Source: Trema orientale
Taxonomy: Eukaryota > Streptophyta > Magnoliopsida > Rosales > Cannabaceae
Direction of reading: 5' to 3'
NCBI GenBank assembly: GCA_002914845.1
Contig: JXTC01000165.1
Coordinates: 370,696-434,695, forward strand
Length of the DNA stretch: 64,000 nucleotides
The translations under genes were made by a program, and so were the position numbers. Of the stretch, positions 1 to 12,738 are shown piece after piece; the stretch's first letter is position 1, and each line of letters starts with the position of its first letter. The notes beneath the pieces were generated by a model. The model searched no databases. It was not told where the DNA came from and saw only the letters and a program-made list of their open reading frames with translations.

Positions 1-799
1 ATTAGTTTTAAGAGTGATCAGCTATAAGTAAACTAGTAGCAAAGAGAAACAAGGAAAAATGGAAATTCTAAGACGTTATTTAGATTTTCTTAGCAAGAAT
101 TTGTTATTTTTCTAAAAAAAGGTAGTACAAAAATAAGTAAAAGTTTGGACATAGTATTTTTGGTATTATTTATCAAAAGATAGTACTTGGTGTCTTTTTC
201 CCATTTACTTCCATATATGGTCTATTTTTTCTTAAAAGCCTCGCAGATTACCACTTTTCAAAAATTATTTTGAAAAATACAACATTGAAAAATATATTTA
301 GAAAAATACCATTTATATGCAATTTCAAATTAAGTTATTCCACTAAACATAATTTGACAAAATAATGGATTATGGTATTTAGTAGAATACTACATACACA
401 CACGCTCAACTAATAATGTAATTGGTAAGTTCCAATAATTTGTTTAAGTCACACTAATTTAGTATCACTAAGTATAATTCGAAGATATAGATAATTGTAT
501 TACTTAGTAGAATATTAATTCGTGATGTCACATATTTAAATTATTCTAAATTTTGATTGGTTTCTTGTTAATTAGTGAAGTTTCACATTAACTAAGACTG
601 ATTGAAGACAATGCCACAATTTAAAGGATTAAACTTGTTTAATATAACATTATAACATACAATGTCACACATATTTCAAGGCCTTCTTGAAATTTGGTTT
701 CTTCAGCAACTATTGAGTTTTCCCACTTTTACATAAGCATTTAAACTTCAATTTTACTCTGTCATTTTATATTAATTTAAAATTAATAAGCATAATTTG
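1..799. other. AT-rich non-coding stretch at the window edge
   Basis: No gene or clear repeat seen. It lies on the C-terminal side of the triosephosphate isomerase relic (minus strand). I looked for the missing C-terminal exons on the minus strand and did not find them; they could lie left of the window. Confidence 0.5.
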
Positions 800-1852
<1,053 letters not shown>

Positions 1853-2291
1853 TGAAAATAACATTAATACAACATAGTTCATCAATACAAAATACTAGAC
1901 AGATTAAGTGAGCAAGCTTAATTTTCAAAACCAAGAATGAAATCCAAAACAAAACAAAAACTTTTACCTTAGTAAGCTACGTCTGAGCAATTCCAAATGA
2001 CTTTTATCTTCTTTGTCCAATCTCTAATCGCCATAGAGGTCCAATAACACTAGTGTTACTTCTGCTAACTCTCATCCACCATTTTCTCCTCACTTTTTTC
2101 TTCTTTTTTTTTTTTTTTTTTGTAACAATTAGAACCTTCTTAATGAATCTTTGTCGAATCGACGACGAGAGAGAAACAAACCTTCAACCTTTGAGACCAT
2201 GGCTATGGAGGATTGACCAGAGAGAGAGAGGCCGTGAGACTGAAATGAAGCCTTAAATTGAATTGGTTTTTGCATATGAGAGAAATGATAT
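1853..2291. other. Non-coding gap
   Basis: No gene seen. It holds poly-T and GA-rich runs between the isomerase relic and the first Mutator-like element. Confidence 0.5.
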
Positions 2292-2299
2292 CCCTAAAT

Positions 2300-3698
2300 G
2301 AGAAATTTCGTTAAATATGCTCTAAACAAGAGCTATTTACAAGCATATGACTCATCCACTAATTGTTCCAAAAATATGACTCTCTGACCAAAATACCCCT
2401 AAAAGCATAGTTTTAGTTATTTGGTTTTGAAAAAAAAAATCAAAAGAAAAAAAAAGAAAGAAAAGAATAATCTTTGGCGGTTACTCTCTTTCGCTCACTC
2501 GTTCAGTCGTTCTCTTCTCCTCCTCCATTCACCATTGAAGCTTCTCCGCACTCTCTCTCTCACTTAGTCGAACTTCGAGTTCTCGCTCTCTCTCGTTGTC
2601 ATCTCGCTCGTTAACTATGAAGAAATTTCTATGTTTAAATGTTGTAGATATAATTTAAAATAGTTTATATTTGAGTTTTGAGATGTTCTGTTGTGGATTT
2701 TGCATTAAAAATTAAATTTAGATCAATTTATAAGAATTTTCTGAAAATTTGGACTAGTTATCCCAACAAATATCAAAAACTTCGATGTATTTCGACGCCA
2801 TTTCGATGCTCATTAGATGAAATTCAATATAATTTTGATGAAACGTGTTTTTATAAAGGAATCTGATGAAATTCAATGAATTTCGATGCATTTCGATGAT
2901 AATTCGATGCTTTTTTAATGAAGTGTGTTTTAATAATAGAATTCGATGAAATTCGATGCATTTCGATAATAATTTGATGCTATTCGATGGCATTTTAATG
3001 AAGTGTGTTTTTATAATGGAATCTGATGAAATTCGATGAATTTCGATGCATTTCGATGATAATTCGATTCTATTTCGATGGCATTTTAATAAAGTGTATT
3101 TTAATAATGGAATCTGATGAAATTCGATGAATTTCGATGCATTTCGATGCTATTTTGAAGCCATTTCAATAAAGTGTGTTTTTATAATTGAATCTAATGA
3201 AATTCGATAAAATTCAATGATAATTCGATGCTATTTCGATACCATTTCGATGACTATACCCAATTTTTTAGATTTCATTAAAAAAACATAATTCATCGAA
3301 ATAGCATCAAATTCATCGAAAAGTTTCGATATTCATCTGCACAGCTAGTTCAAATTTTCAGAAATTCATAGAAATTGATCCAAATTTTATTTTTAATGCA
3401 GAATCAATAACAGAACGTCTCGAAATTCAAATACCAACTATTTTAAACTATACCCATTACGTTTCTTTAAACTTTGATTATTAAGAAAATTATTTAGTTG
3501 AGAAAAGACTGAAGATTGAGAGGAAGCATAGAAAAAGAGAAATGGAAGAACGAAAAAAAGTGGAAGAAAGCTAAATCTAAGTTTCGAGGGTAGTTAAGTC
3601 TTTTCAGGGGGGGTCTAGTTATATTTTTTGAAATTTTATTAGGGCAAACATACGGTTATAAATAGCTCTCATTTGGAGCATATTTAATAAAATTTCTC
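2300..3698. mobile_element. Non-autonomous Mutator-like element with long inverted repeats
   Basis: The ends are inverted repeats: the left begins GAGAAATTTCGTTAAATATG and the reverse complement of the right begins GAGAAATTTTATTAAATATG. Similarity continues inward for about 100 bases. A second inverted block pairs about 2640-2765 with 3345-3465. An 8-base direct repeat CCCTAAAT flanks the element at 2292-2299 and 3699-3706. No transposase is encoded. Long TIRs and an 8-9 base duplication fit a Mutator-like element; a hAT origin is less likely because the TIRs are so long. Confidence 0.8.
2770..3305. repeat. Degenerate TTCGATG minisatellite inside the Mutator-like element
   Basis: The core is made of variants of GAATTTCGATGCATTTCGATG, alternating with AATTCGATGCTATTTCGATG and a spacer like TAATGAAGTGTGTTTTTATA. 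The short heptamer TTCGATG recurs dozens of times and a higher-order unit of roughly 110-120 bases repeats about four times. It lies between the two inner inverted blocks of the host element. Confidence 0.75.
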
Positions 3699-3706
3699 CC
3701 CTAAAT

Positions 3707-4038
3707 CGACTTTAGATAAGATGCAACTTTTAATTGATTTATATTAAAATATTTTGAAGTACAGGTTTCAAGTCAGTTACCCATTTTTCCACAAAAAATG
3801 CCCCTCATCTATTACCCTTGGCCAACAACCGTCGGATCATTCAGACTTACTTTACAAAGAGATCTAATGGATGATAAGCCATGAGGGATCAAGTCCCTCA
3901 ACATGAATTTAATGACTAAATAAGTGCCCTTCTTTTATACTATCTTTCTTTTTTTCAATTCAAATGTTTAATTCAGTAACAACTCTTTCCGCAAAGAACT
4001 TCACGCAATGTCAAGGTATATAGACTTGGGCTTATAGT
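3707..4038. other. Non-coding gap between two Mutator-like elements
   Basis: Nothing recognised on either strand. Confidence 0.5.
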
Positions 4039-4047
4039 AATTAAATT

Positions 4048-6508
4048 GGAAAAATGACACCCACTACTATGTTTTTAAAAATAATGACCGAAATACGGTA
4101 CGGAGGTAGACACTTAATTTCGTACGATCTATGTTAGAAAAATGCCACCTTCTACATTTCCTTTCCCCCTCGCTTCGTCTCATATCTCGCTCGGATATGA
4201 GGAACTTAACTTCCTCTTTGACCCAGACCAGTCCTCGTCATCACCGTTAACATTCCTTTTCGGCATCACAATGGGTTAAAAATTTCTTCATAGATTTTCT
4301 CTCTCTAACAATGGATGATTGGTTCTCTTGGACTTTCAATTCGGGGATTTTCTTACCCATGACGCCATCCAAGAGATTATCCATACCTCTCATACTATTT
4401 TTTGTCCCTATCTCCTTCCCTTTCCTTTAAAGAATCAGTCACTCTAAGTCTCCAGCAATCCTCCTATAGAATTCGAGAAGCTTCCTCTACTTCTATAGAT
4501 TTCTCAGTCCAAAGCTAGAGAAGCTTTCAACTTGGCTTGCTACTATGGCCACTACCACTGGGACTTCTCCAAAGTTCGGCTCAGGTATGGTCTTTGAAAG
4601 AATTAGATTTTACTTATGTAAAACTATTATAATCAGGGATTCTTAACTTCTAGGTTTTGTACTTCTTTGGCATTCTTCTCTATTACTAAAATTGTACAGA
4701 TTAAAAAGAGAAAATAATAGCAGGGATTAGATTGTGGATTGTGTTTTGATTAACGTAAATAGGAACTTGACATTTAAAAATTCAAAGTGTTGTTCAATAT
4801 TATAGTTTGCGTATGCTGTTTATAAGGTCTGTACAAGCATTTACATCATAGTGGGAAAAATTATGTATGATTTGAATATATAAGTTGGCTGCTTCATTGG
4901 ATTGTTGTACATATTTGGTTGACCAAATTAGTTTGTAAATTTGTACAGGTATGTACTGAAGTGTCTTTGATAGACAAATGTAAATATTATCTGGTAACTA
5001 GACTCTATTTTGACTGATTTAAGAAACTTATCACTACTTTAAAACTCACTAATTTGGTCATGGTAAAAGTACCAGTGTTTAAGGAAACTACATTTGCTTA
5101 TGAAAGTATTTAATTAGCTGAGAAATTGTCTCTCTATATAATTGTACTATAGAAATTGTTTTCCACGTCACTTATAGGGTGGCATGATAGAAAAACTACG
5201 TCGCTCCATAAGCAACGTGGAAACAGGTAATGTGGTAGCTCTTCTTAATTCTGGTTTCTGAGAAACCAATCAGATTACTTGCCTTTTCTTTTTTAACTGA
5301 GAAAATAAATACTTACTATTTTTTTCATTTAAGGAAATGATTACTTGCTACTCTTGAAACTAAAAATTAATTTGGTTTCTACTAAGTAACCAGAAACCAA
5401 TCTAATAGTTGGTTACTAATTTGGTTAGTAATGAGAAACCAACTTGAGAAACCAATATGATTTCTGAGTAACTAATCTGGTTTCTGAGAAATTAATTTGG
5501 TTTTCGGCATTCTTTTTAAAATTGTTATCGACTACTCTTAAAAGCAAGAACCAAATTAGTTTCTACTTGTAATCAGAAACTAGTCTAGTAATTGGTTACT
5601 AATTTAGTTAGTAACGGGGAACCAATTTGAGAAACTAGTCTGGTTTCTAAGAAACCAAATTGGTTTCTAGGAAACTTTTGTGGTTTCCTATGATTTACTT
5701 AGCTACAGGGTATTCTGCAAAATAGAAATCACAATAGTTTCTAGGAAACTTTCTTGGTTTCTTGTGATTTACTTAGCTACAGGGTATTCTGCTAAAAGAA
5801 ATCACAATTATTTCTAAGAAACCTTCGTGGTTTCCTGTAATTTACTTAGCAATATGGCATTTTGTAAAAAAGAAAATTACGATGGTTTCTAGGAAACCTT
5901 CATGGTTTCATGTGATTTGTTTAGCTACAGAGTATTCTGTAAAAAAGAAACCACACTGGTTTCTAGAAAATGCTCGTGGTTTCCTTTGATTTACTTAGCT
6001 ATAGGGCATTCTGCTAAAAGGAAACCATGATGGTTTTCTGTGATTTATATAGCTACAGGACATTCTGTAAAAAGAAAACCGCAATGGTTTCCAGGAAATG
6101 TTTGTGGTTTCATATAATTTACTTACGTATAGGACATTCGGCTAAAGGAAACCAAACTGGTTTCCAGGAAACTTTTGTGATTTACTGTGATTTACTTACG
6201 TACAGGACATTCGGCTAAAGACAACTAAACTGGTTTCTAGGAAACCTTTGTGGTTTCCTATTATTCACTTACTTACAGAACATTTTGCTAATAGGAAACT
6301 AAATTAAACTAAATTGGTTTCCAAGAAACTTTTGTGGTTTCCTGTAAATAAAAAAGATGACGTATTTACTAAAATGCCACCGCGTTTTCTAGCTTCCAAA
6401 GTATTTAGAAAAATGCCATAAAAAGGTCGTACGGAATTTTTATTATTTTTGAAAGGTCGTAAATTTGGTATTATTTTTTGAAAAATAGGTATAAGTGTCC
6501 AAAACCCA
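4048..6508. mobile_element. Mutator-like element, 2.46 kb, non-autonomous
   Basis: A perfect 9-base duplication AATTAAATT lies at 4039-4047 and 6509-6517, the size typical of Mutator-like elements. The ends are diverged inverted repeats: left GGAAAAATGACACCCACTAC, right (reverse complement) GGGTTTTGGACACTTATACC. They align on for roughly 100 bases. No transposase is seen. The left part holds a CT-rich leader (4390-4540) followed by a short open start at 4544 that reads MATTTGTSPKFGSG and runs into a GT donor-like site at 4585. That looks like the captured 5' end of a host gene, as in Pack-MULEs. The right part is a minisatellite. Confidence 0.8.
5220..6335. repeat. About 74-base minisatellite in the Mutator-like element
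   Basis: From about 5690 a unit of about 74 bases repeats around eight times. Each unit holds TTTACTTAGCTACAGGGTAT, a short A-rich part, then a near-palindrome with GGTTTC and GAAACC halves. Examples start near 5694, 5768 and 5842. The stretch 5220-5690 has looser repeats of the same GGTTTCT/AGAAACC words. Confidence 0.85.
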
Positions 6509-6536
6509 ATTAAATTCAAGTTATCGAACCTTTATG

Positions 6537-6947
6537 GGAAAAGTTCATAAATACCCATTTTTAAAACTATATTTTCATAAATACCAATTTTTATTTTTAT
6601 TTCATAAATACCCATTTTTATACCTTTTTTTGGAGAAATGTAGACCACCACTATTTTATACATGAAATGTATATCACAGTATATATTTTATGTATTAAAT
6701 GTATACCGTGGTCTACATTTCATGAATAAAATTTACACTAAAAATTGGCACACATTTTAAAATGTGTACCGTTCATATTTTACATATGAAATATGTACCT
6801 CATGGATAAAATTTATATTGTAAATGTGGACCACTCATATTTTTCATATGAAATGTGGACCATAAAAATGGGTACTTTTGAAAGACATTTTAAAACGTGT
6901 ATTTTTGAAATAAGTTTTAAAAAACGAGTATTAGGTATAATTTTTAC
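6537..6947. mobile_element. Mutator-like MITE, copy A
   Basis: A perfect 9-base duplication AACCTTTAT lies at 6528-6536 and 6948-6956. The left end begins GGGAAAAGTTCATAAATACC, and the right end read in reverse matches it loosely over about 90 bases. No coding capacity. Confidence 0.8.
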
Positions 6948-6977
6948 AACCTTTATTCCACCTTCTCATATTATTTT

Positions 6978-7436
6978 GGGAAAAGTTTATAAAACCTGTT
7001 TTTAAAATCATATTTCTATAAAAATCTGTTTTTTATTTTTATTTCACAAATACCCGTTTTTATACCCCTTTTGGAGAAATGTAGCCACCATTGTTTTACA
7101 CGTGGTATATACATTTCATGTAATAAATGTAGATAGTAGTCTATATTTTATGAATAAAAATTACACTAAAAATTGGCACACATTTTAAAATGTATACCAT
7201 AGGTCAAATTTATAATAAAAAATATAAACCGTGGTAAATATTTATATTGTAAATATATCCGTTCATATTTTACACATGAAATGTGTATCTAATAGATAAA
7301 ATTTACATTGTAAATATGGACCACTCATATTTTGCATATGAAATGTGGACCATAAAAATGGGTATTTTTGAAAAAAATTCTAAAAACGAGTATCTATGAA
7401 AATAATTTTAAAAAGGGTACTAGGCGTAAATTTTTT
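6978..7436. mobile_element. Mutator-like MITE, copy B, same family as copy A
   Basis: It begins GGGAAAAGTTTATAAAACCT and is similar to copy A along its length, including the inner motif GGAGAAATGTAG. Its own 9-base duplication TATTATTTT lies at 6969-6977 and 7437-7445. It therefore arrived by a separate insertion 30 bases from copy A and is not a tandem duplicate. Confidence 0.8.
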
Positions 7437-7445
7437 TATTATTTT

Positions 7446-8495
7446 CTTCACTTGACCATGGTCTTGATATTTAGTTATTAAATTTCATGGGCTTTATCAA
7501 GTAATTGGCCTTTTAAGCATCAATACATCATGAATGGGCCATTCCACCATTGGGCTTTTAATTAGTTACGTAAATTAGTTCTTGGCCTCCCATCTATGAT
7601 CTTTCCCCTTTTGATTAGAAAAATATCACTTTTGAGTATTCTTTTACATAAACGTCTGTAATTTGCTCAAATTGACAAAATACCAAGAATTAAGATAAAG
7701 ACCCTGGAAACCCATAAACATTTACTCCCAACAAACCAAGAAACCATCTCTTATTTTTCAGACCAATTCCAATTCACACAAACTTGAAACAAGGGGGTTC
7801 TTTCCTCTTTTCTCCAATTTCTGAGAAATTAGTTTTAGAAATGTAGTCATCCATCACTCGCTCAAGAATTGCTCTCTCAAGAATTGAATCACTTTTTTAT
7901 CAATTAAAGAACCTAAAAAAAAAAAAAAAAACCATGACTTCATCTATCTTCAAAAGAAGTTATAAACAATTTCTTTTTCTAGAAAATTAGTGTGCTCTAT
8001 GCATGAAGTCAGAACATCAATTTAAAAAAAAAAATCAGAAAAATAAAAAATAAACATACGAAGAGGATAAAGACCCCCAAAGCCTCCAATCCCATGAGCC
8101 AACTTTGCAATTCTTTGAACGAGTGCGACGAGGAGGTGCCAGAGTGAAGAATGCATACTAGAAAGAGTGTTGTCAGAAATCGATTGAGCTTATGGAGAAA
8201 CTAAGTTTTTCAAAGATAGTCCTTCCATTGAAGGAGCTAAAAGACAGGCTTTGGGATTAAGAGTATGAGAGGTCGAATAGAATCAGAAAAGAGTCACCTG
8301 AAGGAAAGAGAATATGATTGAGATTAAGGAATGTTATTTTTTCTGAAAAGGTCATATGAAAAAAAGTCTATTAGGCCAGACTGTATTTCTAGATTTTTTT
8401 TTTTTTTTAAAAAAAAGAACCGTACTCCTTATTATTTTCCCTAATTAAAGTGCTTACTATAAAAAGAACTTGCTAAAAGTATTTGGGTTCAAAAT
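7446..8495. other. Non-coding gap
   Basis: No gene recognised. Poly-A and poly-T tracts occur near 7915 and 8395. Confidence 0.45.
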
Positions 8496-8514
8496 AACTC
8501 TTTTATGACTCTTT

Positions 8515-8616
8515 AGTCTACTGAAACTAGCTCAGTGAACAGGGTGGGGTGAGGTGGGGTGGAGTGAGATCATTAATTTAAACCTCACTTTTCAGGAAAA
8601 AAAAAAGAAAAAAAAA
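8515..8616 (+). mobile_element. tRNA-derived SINE, short copy
   Basis: A 19-base target duplication AACTCTTTTATGACTCTTT lies at 8496-8514 and 8617-8635, with one mismatch. The body starts with an A-box-like ACTAGCTCAGTGAACAGGG and ends with ATCATTAATTTAAACCTCAC, then T and A-rich tail. The tail word matches the tails of the SINEs at 13359 and 36326, so these are one tail-sharing group. This copy has no clear B box. Confidence 0.7.
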
Positions 8617-8635
8617 AACTCTTCTATGACTCTTT

Positions 8636-9379
8636 CAAAATGACATTTTAAGACTAGCTTAAAACTTTGTGACCTTATTCACTCTCTTTTTCGATCGTCA
8701 AAACAAAAGGTGAAGAAAAAGGTAAAAGAAAAGGTCACTAAATTTTGAACTAGTCCTGTATCATTATGAAAAATAGACGAAATAAAAGAAGTCCAAAATT
8801 ACTTATAATCAAGTCCATCCTACTTTTACGGAAATTAGAGTCCTGTCCCTATTTTGGACACTCCATTAAAAAATGTATACGTTTTTATCTTTTTGTTTAT
8901 ATCTTAGAATTTTCTCATTAATACTGATGATATACTGATATTGAATATCTCATTTAGGCACATGATATACAATTATATTGATGATATACTTGGACATAAA
9001 CTAAAAAAATAAAACATATTCGTTTAATGATTCTGGGGGAAGAAAAAAAACCGGCCATTCTAATAAAGCTCGATATTTAATGTAAAATATTGATCTAGTT
9101 TCATACTAAAATATTGATCTATTTTCATACTTTTCTTAAAATATTGAGGTATTTCATAATAGTTGTGACTATGGGTCATTCTAGTAATGATCGGAGTGAC
9201 TACCCCAAAAAATATATCCTGACAGGTGATTTTACTTGGGGAATATTCCTGTCCATTTTCCTAGCCTTATTTCTCCTCAAGGAAAATACAAAGTATATCC
9301 CTTTCTAGTATTCAATGTTAACAAATATCTTTTTTTGTATTTGTACATTTATATCTCTTTTTCAATTTTCCTTTTAAAG
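8636..9379. other. Non-coding gap
   Basis: Nothing recognised. Confidence 0.4.
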
Positions 9380-10071
9380 TACCCCGTTTTTATCTCTGAA
9401 TGGGTTGGTACATCAACAAACCCAGAATTTGGCGATGTATTATTCAAGCTCGAGCAACAATTGAACGCTTTCCTCAAGGTAGTGCTATCTCAACCAGAGA
9501 TTTATCTATGGCGGCGGTTTTGAAACTTTCAGTTTTGAAATTTATTTTCTATAGATTTTCTTCCTCTCATGGCTGAAGCCTCTGTACATCTATGTCATCA
9601 TCAACTGCATCATCATCAGCATTACCAGAAGGTCGACGAGCTGCCGCCATTGATCTCCCTGGAGATAATAATACCGCGATAACGGCCGAGGCTGTAAATA
9701 TCTTAGTAGGTGAGATCGCGAGGACGGATTACGGGATGTACAACGACGTCATTTTGACCGGATACGATTACGATCGGAATGCAGTGCTGGCGAAGGTCTC
9801 GAAAGTTCACGTGCCGTCGCCGAGAGTGGTGGAGAAAGAGAATGAGGCTGTGTCCCCTTGGATTCTGCTAGGCGTGAACATCATGCCTTTCCTTATGAGG
9901 ATAATTTTATTTGGCAAGCAATTTCGTTTTATTTTTTTATTTTTATTTTTATTTTTGTTTTGTTTGTTTTTTCAAGGTAATGCTTCTTGGAAGATGGTTT
10001 TGCATTCAAAGCTAAGAAATGTCTTCGATGGGTGTGAGTCACCGAGTTGTGACAATATTTACCATTATTAA
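9380..10071 (+). CDS. Unrecognised plant coding fragment (two or three exons, uncertain)
   Basis: I do not recognise this protein. The reading frame from 9592 to about 9870 encodes a serine-rich start (MSSSTASSSALPEGRRA) and then an ordered-looking stretch with VNILVGEIARTDYGMYND and VILTGYDYDRNAVLAKVSKV. GC content is clearly above the surroundings there, as in real exons of AT-rich plants. Upstream, 9395-9520 holds another open piece with GDVLFKLEQQLNAFLK. The frame continues to 10071, but the part after about 9875 is T-rich and ends in a TTTCAAG acceptor-like site near 9977, so it is probably an intron plus a further exon. There is no matching gene downstream: an AT-rich repeat field follows at once. 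It may be a gene fragment, a captured piece, or a short orphan gene. Confidence 0.4.
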
Positions 10072-10079
10072 CAAAGTGA

Positions 10080-10835
10080 ATAATTAATTTTTTTTAAAGG
10101 AGTAAATAATTAATTTACCACTTACTATTATTATTTATTTTATTTTATTTTATTTTTAAAAAAAGTATGTAAATCATATAACTATTGATATACCATTATT
10201 TTTTTCTCAAGTAAATTAAGTAAATAACTAACTTAACAATTATTTACTAACAATTATGAGGTAAATGGTTGATATACACAGAATCATGGTAAATCGATGA
10301 TATATGAAGTTAAATAATGGTAAATGAGACCACGATAAACAAGTGATATACTACTTTATAATTGTGAAAAATAAATAATTTACAAGTGATATAATAGTAG
10401 ATATGCCACTGTAAATAAGTGATATATTTTGAAGATAATGATAAATAAATGATATACCAGTCTATAATAATGGTAGATTTATATAGTGATAAATTTGCCA
10501 AAATGTATATTAGTGATAAATTTATTTGAGAACATGATAAATAAATGATATACCAGTCTATAATAATTATAGATAAGTAATATATCAGGATTATAATTGT
10601 AAGCTTGCCAACATATATCAATGGTAAATTTTTGAGATTATGGTAAAGAAATAATTTACTAGTCTATAGTAGTGGTAGATGGATAATATACACCTTTATA
10701 ATAGTGTTTAATAAATAATTAAGAAATAATTTACTAGTCTATAGTAGTGGTAGATAGATAATATACACCTTTATAATAGTGTTTAATAAATAATTTACAG
10801 AGGCATAATGGTAAATATATTAATGTGTATCTGAT
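10080..10835. repeat. AT-rich degenerate tandem repeat field, left part
   Basis: Many variants of AAATAAATGATATACCAGTC and CTATAATAGTGGTAGAT recur at irregular spacing. A clean local duplication of 75 bases lies at 10646-10720 and 10721-10795. The same words resume at 11690-12010 beyond the retroelement remnant. Confidence 0.7.
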
Positions 10836-11660
10836 GAGGACATCAAGGCTGTAAAGATTCGTGGTCCAATACAAGTTCCAGTTGGTCCAGTGACGAGAGC
10901 TCGAGCTAAAAGATTCAAAGAAGAGCTGAATAACTTAGTCCAGAGAGTTATACAATAAGAAGAAAGCGTGTTCACTACTGAGAGTGAACAAAGGTTGGTT
11001 TTGCTCATCAAATTCGATCCCGGATAGAACCAATCAGCCATACATGTCCATTGAGCTATTGTATGTCTAATCCATCATACACGTGTAAGAGGGTTTATAA
11101 GCTGATGTAGGCGTGTTTTCTTTATAATTCTATCTTTAGTTTTTACGTTTTAATTTCTTAGTATTTAGGGTTTTTTAGGCGTGTCTTTTCTTCATTAAGG
11201 GTAGTTTAGGAATTTTACAATTAAAACCCTAACAAGTGTAATTCGGCTATATATGGGCTGACTACAACATTATGTTGGAGATCAAATTTTCGAAACTAAT
11301 AAAATTGTGAGAATTTTCTTCTTGAGTTTTTGAAGAAACTTTTCTGAACTTATCAAAGGATTCCTTGTGGCGTTCAAACTAACTTATCAAACGGATCATC
11401 CATCCCCATTTGTGGCATCTTCACCATAACAAGGTTCTTGCTTTGTTAAGCAACGGGTCGCAGTTTTCATAAAACTGGAAAGATCTTGGGGTTGTGTTTC
11501 CAGATTTGATATCGGGTTTCGTCACATTGTGGCATCTTCACCATAACAAGGTTCTTGCTTTGCTAAGCAACGGGTTGCAGTTTTCAGAAAACTGGAAAGA
11601 TCTTGGGGTTATATTTTCAGATTTGGTATCGGGTTTCGTTATATTGTTGGCATGGTTCGT
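10836..11660 (+). mobile_element. LTR-retrotransposon remnant, probably Ty3/Gypsy
   Basis: A short peptide on the plus strand (about 10880-10960) reads PVTRARAKRFKEELNN, a phrase common near the ends of the coding region in plant Gypsy elements. It is followed by LTR-like sequence (about 11040-11650) with a TATATATGGGCTG promoter-like word. It is old and broken, with no complete gene left. It sits inside the AT-rich repeat field and seems to have split it. Confidence 0.55.
11395..11640. repeat. Tandem duplication of about 120 bases in the LTR remnant
   Basis: Two copies of a unit beginning TGTGGCATCTTCACCATAAC and ending TATCGGGTTTCGT lie head to tail, at about 11408-11525 and 11527-11643. 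They differ at only a few positions. Confidence 0.8.
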
Positions 11661-11689
11661 ATCAGTATCATTTTTTGAGATCATGGTAA

Positions 11690-12010
11690 ATAAATAATAT
11701 AACAATCTATAATAGTGGTAAATAAATAATATACTAGCCTATAATAGTATTAAATAAATAAAATATAAGGACATAATGGTAAATATGTCAATCTGTCTCA
11801 TTACTAAATCTTTTTTGAGGTTATAGTAAATAAATAACACATCAATTTATAATAGTGATAAATAAGCAATTTATCAGAGTATAATAGTAAATATATCAAT
11901 ATATATCATTAGTAATTATTTTAAGTAATAATAAATAAATAATATACCAGTTTATAATTGATGCAAACAAGTAATTTACGAGAATGTACTTGTAAAATGT
12001 TATCATTACA
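11690..12010. repeat. AT-rich degenerate repeat field, right part
   Basis: Same AAATAAATAATATACCAGT and CTATAATAGTGGTAAAT words as at 10080-10835. The field was probably continuous before the retroelement inserted. Confidence 0.65.
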
Positions 12011-12730
12011 AATAAAAAAGGGTATATTTGTTCATAAAATCAAAAGGATATTTACTAACCCTATCCTCAAAAGTAACCCAGAGAAAAACTTATAATATTA
12101 TGATATTAAATAATAATTTGAAATAAAATTATTATATGTTAAATTACAATATGTTAACACTAGTGATTTACTTAAAAAATTGAAAAAGAAAAATGGTGGT
12201 TGACTTACAGGGAAAAAAAAAATGGTGGTCAATGAGTGCTGCACCAGTGATTTATTGTATGCCGAAAAAAAAAATGATTCCAAAATAGAAAAAAAGCTGT
12301 TTTGATTTATCGAGAAGTTGAACAATATTATATTTCTTTTTCCGTGAGAACGCTGGAAAGATGCAGGCACATTAGACAAAAGGAAGGAGATGGAAAGAAG
12401 AACAGAGGCGGGTAGATTGCACGGTCCTAGTTTTAAGGGTAGAAGTGGAAATAGCTAAAGCATGAATTTGAAAAAGGATATATATGTACATAAAAGAGAA
12501 AACACATGCGCTGAAGCAGTTAAAAAAGTGGGTATTCTTGTGCAAACCTGTATTTCCTCATATATTTTGAATTGTTGGGCCTCATTGGCTGGGCTCCGGT
12601 CAGCTAGATTAGGCTTACAACAATAATGCCACAAGGAATGATGGTGTCACTCATTTTTAGACTGACGACTGATCAACTAGTCCATAACAATTGGCAGGGT
12701 ACATAAACAATAGAACGTATGACCAGTACT
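12011..12730. other. Non-coding gap
   Basis: No gene or element recognised. Confidence 0.4.
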
Positions 12731-12738
12731 TTTTTATT

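Noticed and set aside
2754-2993. 79-codon minus-strand frame rich in IEFHRIL words
   Set aside because: It is a reading of the TTCGATG minisatellite.
5220-6335. CRISPR-like or regulatory repeat array
   Set aside because: Units vary throughout with no unique spacers, and the array lies inside a plant Mutator-like element, so it is a minisatellite.
6528-7445. Tandem duplication of one 440-base unit
   Set aside because: Each copy has its own 9-base target duplication, so separate insertions explain it better.
10310-10621. 103-codon frame on the minus strand
   Set aside because: It is a reading of the AT-rich repeat field, with repeated IIIDWYIIYLS-like phrases.
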